Of a stretch of 7,647 nucleotides of DNA, positions 5,421 to 7,647 are shown one piece after another (the stretch's first letter is position 1; every line of letters starts with the position of its first letter). The stretch covers positions 1 through 7,647 of the forward strand of contig NYWX01000018.1 in NCBI GenBank assembly GCA_002685275.1, read 5' to 3'. A program made the translations under genes and the position numbers. The stretch comes from Gammaproteobacteria bacterium (GTDB lineage: Bacteria > Pseudomonadota > Gammaproteobacteria > Woeseiales > Woeseiaceae). The notes under the pieces were generated by a model. That model was not told the origin of the DNA. It did not search any database and was given only the letters and a program-made list of their open reading frames with translations.

Positions 5421-6035
5421 ATGAGTCTCTTTAAAAGACTTTTAAAAGGAAATCTCCATCTAAAAAAAACACCTAAACAAAAAGGTGATCAGGATGATGG
5501 CCTCAAATATTATCCTGAAGATAGTCTTGCTATAGACGAGAGATTTACTAATAATTTCAGAAAAAACGGAGGGAAATTTCTATACTGCACAGACGCTCAA
5601 GAAATTAACGAAGCTTTTGATAATATCTTACTAGAGAATGACTGGTATGAAAAAGAGGTTTTTTGCATCAACCAAATGCTCTCTAAAAAATTTGATGGGT
5701 ACAATCTAAACTTCACCAAAAAAACTACTGCTACTTTTTTCTTGACTACTTGCGAGTCTTTGATATCAAAAAATGGCTCCATTTTACTCTCTTCAAACCA
5801 GATTAAGGAGAAAAAACTGGACGAGCTACCTACCAATATTGTCATATTTGCCACTACAAGCCAGTTTGTAGAAAATATAAGTGAAGGGCTACGCATTATC
5901 AAAAACAGTGGTGGAAAATTTATTCCAAGCAATATCACTGCAATCCAAGATTTTGAGACAGAAAAAGAAAAGGATTTTATGAGTTATGGAAGTAGTACAA
6001 AAAACTTATATTTGCTGCTTCTAGAAGACCTATAG
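5421..6035 (+). CDS. LUD-domain (LutC/YkgG-like) protein, function unknown
   Basis: This 204-residue protein resembles the LUD (lactate utilisation) domain. After a basic N-terminus (1-22) come a helix with ANxxF-like spacing (DERFTNNFRKNGGKFLYC, 39-56), the strand pair CESLISKNGSILLSS (111-125) that fits the characteristic turn of the fold, PTNIVIFATTSQFVENISEG (137-156) and an end, YGSSTKNLYLLLLEDL (189-204). In LutC, the domain works with the iron-sulfur proteins LutA and LutB in lactate oxidation. No such partner lies in this window and the protein has no cysteine cluster for an iron-sulfur site, so lactate use cannot be inferred. No signal peptide is evident. It is 12 bp upstream of cdsA, implying co-transcription with phospholipid genes. 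I recall the same placement in other flavobacteria, suggesting a conserved but unknown role. Confidence 0.78.
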   Translation: MSLFKRLLKGNLHLKKTPKQKGDQDDGLKYYPEDSLAIDERFTNNFRKNGGKFLYCTDAQEINEAFDNILLENDWYEKEVFCINQMLSKKFDGYNLNFTKKTTATFFLTTCESLISKNGSILLSSNQIKEKKLDELPTNIVIFATTSQFVENISEGLRIIKNSGGKFIPSNITAIQDFETEKEKDFMSYGSSTKNLYLLLLEDL

Positions 6036-6047
6036 AAGATATATGCT

Positions 6048-6851
6048 ATGAGAGAGATTGTTGTACGAAGTATATCGGGGATTTTATATGTCCTTGTCGT
6101 AATTTTTTCCATGTACACCTCTCGTGAAATATTCATGGTGCTTTTTCTCATACTAGGACTTCAAACCCTCAAGGAATTTAAAAAACTCATACAACTTAAA
6201 TCCTTCACCTCTTATCTTCTACTCCCAATTTCGCTTTTACTGATAAGCTACTATCACCCAGGAGAGATTATACTATATATATTTTTAGGCTGCTGCTTAG
6301 TTGTAAATATATTACTGGCCAAAGATTTACGATCTACCACAAATAACCTTTTACTTAAAAAACAAAAATACATCCCTACGATGCTTTACATCATTGGAGG
6401 CTTTGTTTTTCTAACACGCATTCCATTTTCTAACGGGGTATTTAAGCCAGAGATTATTGTTGGGGTTTTTGCGTTAATTTGGTGCAATGACACCTTTGCG
6501 TATATCATCGGTAAATCATTGGGTAAAAACAAATTACTGGAGAGTGTTTCTCCTAAAAAAACAATAGAAGGGTTCTTTGGAGGGCTCATAGCAGCTATCA
6601 TCGCAGGTTTCATTATCTTTAATGTTTTAGACATATATACGCTAGGCATTTGGATAACTCTTGGGGTTATTATTTCAGTATTTGGAACCATTGGAGATTT
6701 AGTACAATCCAACTACAAACGACAAGCCGGGGTAAAAGATAGCGGAAACCTAATGCCTGGACATGGCGGATTATACGACAGGCTGGATAGCGCTATTTAT
6801 GCCAGCCCATTTATTTATGCATTTTTACAACTTATAACTTATGTTTCATAA
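6048..6851 (+). CDS. cdsA: Phosphatidate cytidylyltransferase (CDP-diacylglycerol synthase)
   Basis: CdsA condenses phosphatidate with CTP to give CDP-diacylglycerol, the branch point for all membrane phospholipids, within the inner membrane. The 267-residue protein is almost entirely hydrophobic, with about eight likely membrane segments. The family signature covers residues 221-247: S221, K224-R225, K230-D231, the PGHGG at 237-241 and the DRLD at 244-247 are all present. Also visible are CNDTFAYIIG (146-155), SPKKTIEG (168-175) and GDLVQS (216-221), which with the signature carry the metal- and CTP-binding acidic residues. The ATG at 6048 is 12 bp after the LUD gene. The 3' end overlaps psd by 11 bp in a different frame, which suggests translational coupling of the two lipid enzymes. 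Confidence 0.96.
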   Translation: MREIVVRSISGILYVLVVIFSMYTSREIFMVLFLILGLQTLKEFKKLIQLKSFTSYLLLPISLLLISYYHPGEIILYIFLGCCLVVNILLAKDLRSTTNNLLLKKQKYIPTMLYIIGGFVFLTRIPFSNGVFKPEIIVGVFALIWCNDTFAYIIGKSLGKNKLLESVSPKKTIEGFFGGLIAAIIAGFIIFNVLDIYTLGIWITLGVIISVFGTIGDLVQSNYKRQAGVKDSGNLMPGHGGLYDRLDSAIYASPFIYAFLQLITYVS

Positions 6852-7491
6852 AGAAGGATACAAAATTATTTTAATTACCTTAGTGTTAGCTATTGCAATG
6901 AGCTTGGCTGCAGATTATTTCATCGTAAACAATTACCTAAGAAGCACAATTATGCTCCTGGCTATTGTTATGCTTGTACTCGTGTTGCAGTTTTTTAGAA
7001 ACCCAAAACGAAACATAAAAACAAGCGAAGATCATGTGGTTTCTCCTGTAGATGGTAAAGTTGTGGTTATTGAAGAGGTTTTTGAAAAAGAGTTTTTTAA
7101 TGAAAAAAGACTACAAGTCTCGGTATTTATGTCTCCCATAAACGTTCATGTAACTCGTTACCCTGTTGCAGGTCAAGTGGTTTTCAGTAAATACCATCCC
7201 GGAAAATTTCTGGTTGCTTGGCATCCAAAATCTAGTGAAGAAAATGAGCGTACAACCGTGGTGGTAAGCTCTAAAAACTTCGGAGATGTGCTACACCGTC
7301 AAATTGCAGGCGCTTTGGCAAGACGTATTGTAAATTACGCAGAAAAAGGACAACAAGTAACACAAGGAAGTGATAGCGGCTTTATTAAATTTGGATCTCG
7401 TGTAGATGTATTTCTTCCTATAGGTACAAAGCTTGATGTAAAACTTAACGATGTTGTAAAGGGAGGAAGCTCCATTCTGGCATCTATTTAA
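6841..7491 (+). CDS. psd: Phosphatidylserine decarboxylase, short type
   Basis: Psd removes CO2 from phosphatidylserine to give phosphatidylethanolamine. It is made as a proenzyme that cleaves itself to create a pyruvoyl cofactor from a serine. The 216-residue protein belongs to the short class of the family. Two hydrophobic segments (about 8-25 and 33-52) anchor it to the membrane. SPVDG (68-72) and NVHVTRYP (101-108) carry the Asp (D71) and His (H103) expected of the self-cleavage triad. The FGSR motif (184-187) carries the G185-S186 cleavage site, giving an alpha chain of only 31 residues. The motif is FGSR where E. coli has LGST, as in other short-type members. The start overlaps cdsA by 11 bp. 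Phosphatidylserine synthase, needed to supply its substrate, is not in the window. Confidence 0.94.
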   Translation: MFHKEGYKIILITLVLAIAMSLAADYFIVNNYLRSTIMLLAIVMLVLVLQFFRNPKRNIKTSEDHVVSPVDGKVVVIEEVFEKEFFNEKRLQVSVFMSPINVHVTRYPVAGQVVFSKYHPGKFLVAWHPKSSEENERTTVVVSSKNFGDVLHRQIAGALARRIVNYAEKGQQVTQGSDSGFIKFGSRVDVFLPIGTKLDVKLNDVVKGGSSILASI

Positions 7492-7492
7492 A

Positions 7493-7510
7493 TACAGTAA
7501 ACTACAGTAA
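7493..7510 (+). repeat. Tandem TACAGTAA repeat ahead of the ACBP start
   Basis: TACAGTAA occurs at 7493-7500 and again at 7503-7510, exactly 10 bp apart, about one helical turn. The last base of the second copy is the A of the ACBP start codon. It fills almost all of the 18-bp gap between psd and the next gene. It could be a binding site or chance in AT-rich DNA. Confidence 0.4.
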
Positions 7511-7647
7511 TGACTTCACAGGAGATAGACATCGCATTTAAAAAAGCTGTTGAAAGCGTAAACAGGCACAAAGAGCCTTTTCCTGCTGACACATTATTAA
7601 AGCTGTATGCCTACTATAAACGTGCTACAAACTCCTGGCACAATCCA
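7510..7647 (+). CDS. Acyl-CoA-binding protein (ACBP) family, N-terminal part (3' partial)
   Basis: The gene starts at the ATG at 7510 and is still open at the window edge, giving 46 codons. The translation has IDIAFKKAVESVNRHKEPFP followed by LLKLYAYYKRAT (29-40), which matches the first two helices of the ACBP fold, with the LYAYYKRAT segment corresponding to the family's LYxxYKQAT acyl-CoA-binding helix. ACBPs are about 85-90 residues and carry long-chain acyl-CoA esters in the cytoplasm. The rest of the domain, and anything fused to it, is outside the window. It lies 18 bp after psd and is very probably in the same operon, consistent with a lipid role. The family call is good; the exact ligand is inferred. 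Confidence 0.85.
   Translation, partial: MTSQEIDIAFKKAVESVNRHKEPFPADTLLKLYAYYKRATNSWHNP

Noticed and set aside
4981..6712. Further minus-strand open frames opposite ftsH, the LUD gene and cdsA (4981-5268, 5597-5938, 6386-6712)
   Set aside because: Each is fully contained in a better-supported plus-strand gene and shows no family resemblance.
1789..7393. Additional TAnnTTTG matches, for example at 1789-1796, 2774-2781, 3367-3374 and 7386-7393
   Set aside because: They lie within coding sequence far from gene starts. Their number shows that the motif occurs by chance in AT-rich DNA, so only copies close to starts in intergenic gaps were kept, with moderate confidence.
1..7647. Search for mobile elements, CRISPR arrays, toxin-antitoxin or defence genes, tRNA genes and riboswitches
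   Set aside because: Nothing recognisable was seen. Genes are contiguous housekeeping functions with gaps of at most about 110 bases, leaving no room for an accessory system.

Overview
The window is AT-rich, densely packed chromosomal DNA, most probably from a member of the family Flavobacteriaceae (phylum Bacteroidota). Three things point there. The gene order Nudix–pyrE–SRPBCC–birA–rsfS–ftsH–LUD–cdsA–psd–ACBP is one I associate with flavobacterial genomes. Start codons have no clear Shine-Dalgarno sequences. Three gene starts are preceded by the Bacteroidota-type -7 promoter motif TAnnTTTG. I see no mobile element, tRNA, rRNA, CRISPR array or phage gene, and no gene-free stretch longer than about 110 bases.

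Layout. Bases 1-351 are the 3' end of a gene entering from the left, probably an M14-family zinc carboxypeptidase. It runs into a Nudix hydrolase on the minus strand, and their 3' ends overlap by 33 bp around a hairpin. The Nudix gene is divergent from pyrE (orotate phosphoribosyltransferase) with only 8 bp between start codons. A short SRPBCC/START-like protein follows pyrE and converges on a minus-strand biotin ligase gene (birA), the two stop codons sharing the bases TTAA. From 2887 to the right edge all genes are on the plus strand: rsfS (ribosomal silencing factor) and ftsH (membrane AAA+ zinc protease), then after a 109-bp gap with its own candidate promoter a LUD-domain protein, cdsA (CDP-diacylglycerol synthase), psd (phosphatidylserine decarboxylase) and the start of an acyl-CoA-binding protein gene that runs off the window.

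How the genes fit together. rsfS and ftsH form a translation-silencing and membrane-proteostasis pair. cdsA and psd overlap by 11 bp and catalyse the CDP-diacylglycerol and final decarboxylation steps of phosphatidylethanolamine synthesis; the intervening phosphatidylserine synthase is not here. ACBP fits the lipid theme by handling acyl-CoA. The LUD protein heading that group has no visible link to lipids and is the least explained gene. pyrE, birA and the Nudix gene are housekeeping metabolism.

The region is mainly conserved core genome, and I find no convincing undescribed multi-gene system. The points worth a second look are regulatory architecture (near-leaderless pyrE, overlapping gene ends with hairpins), the orphan LUD gene, the uncharacterised N-terminal part of the Nudix protein, and a divergent nucleotide-loop sequence in BirA.
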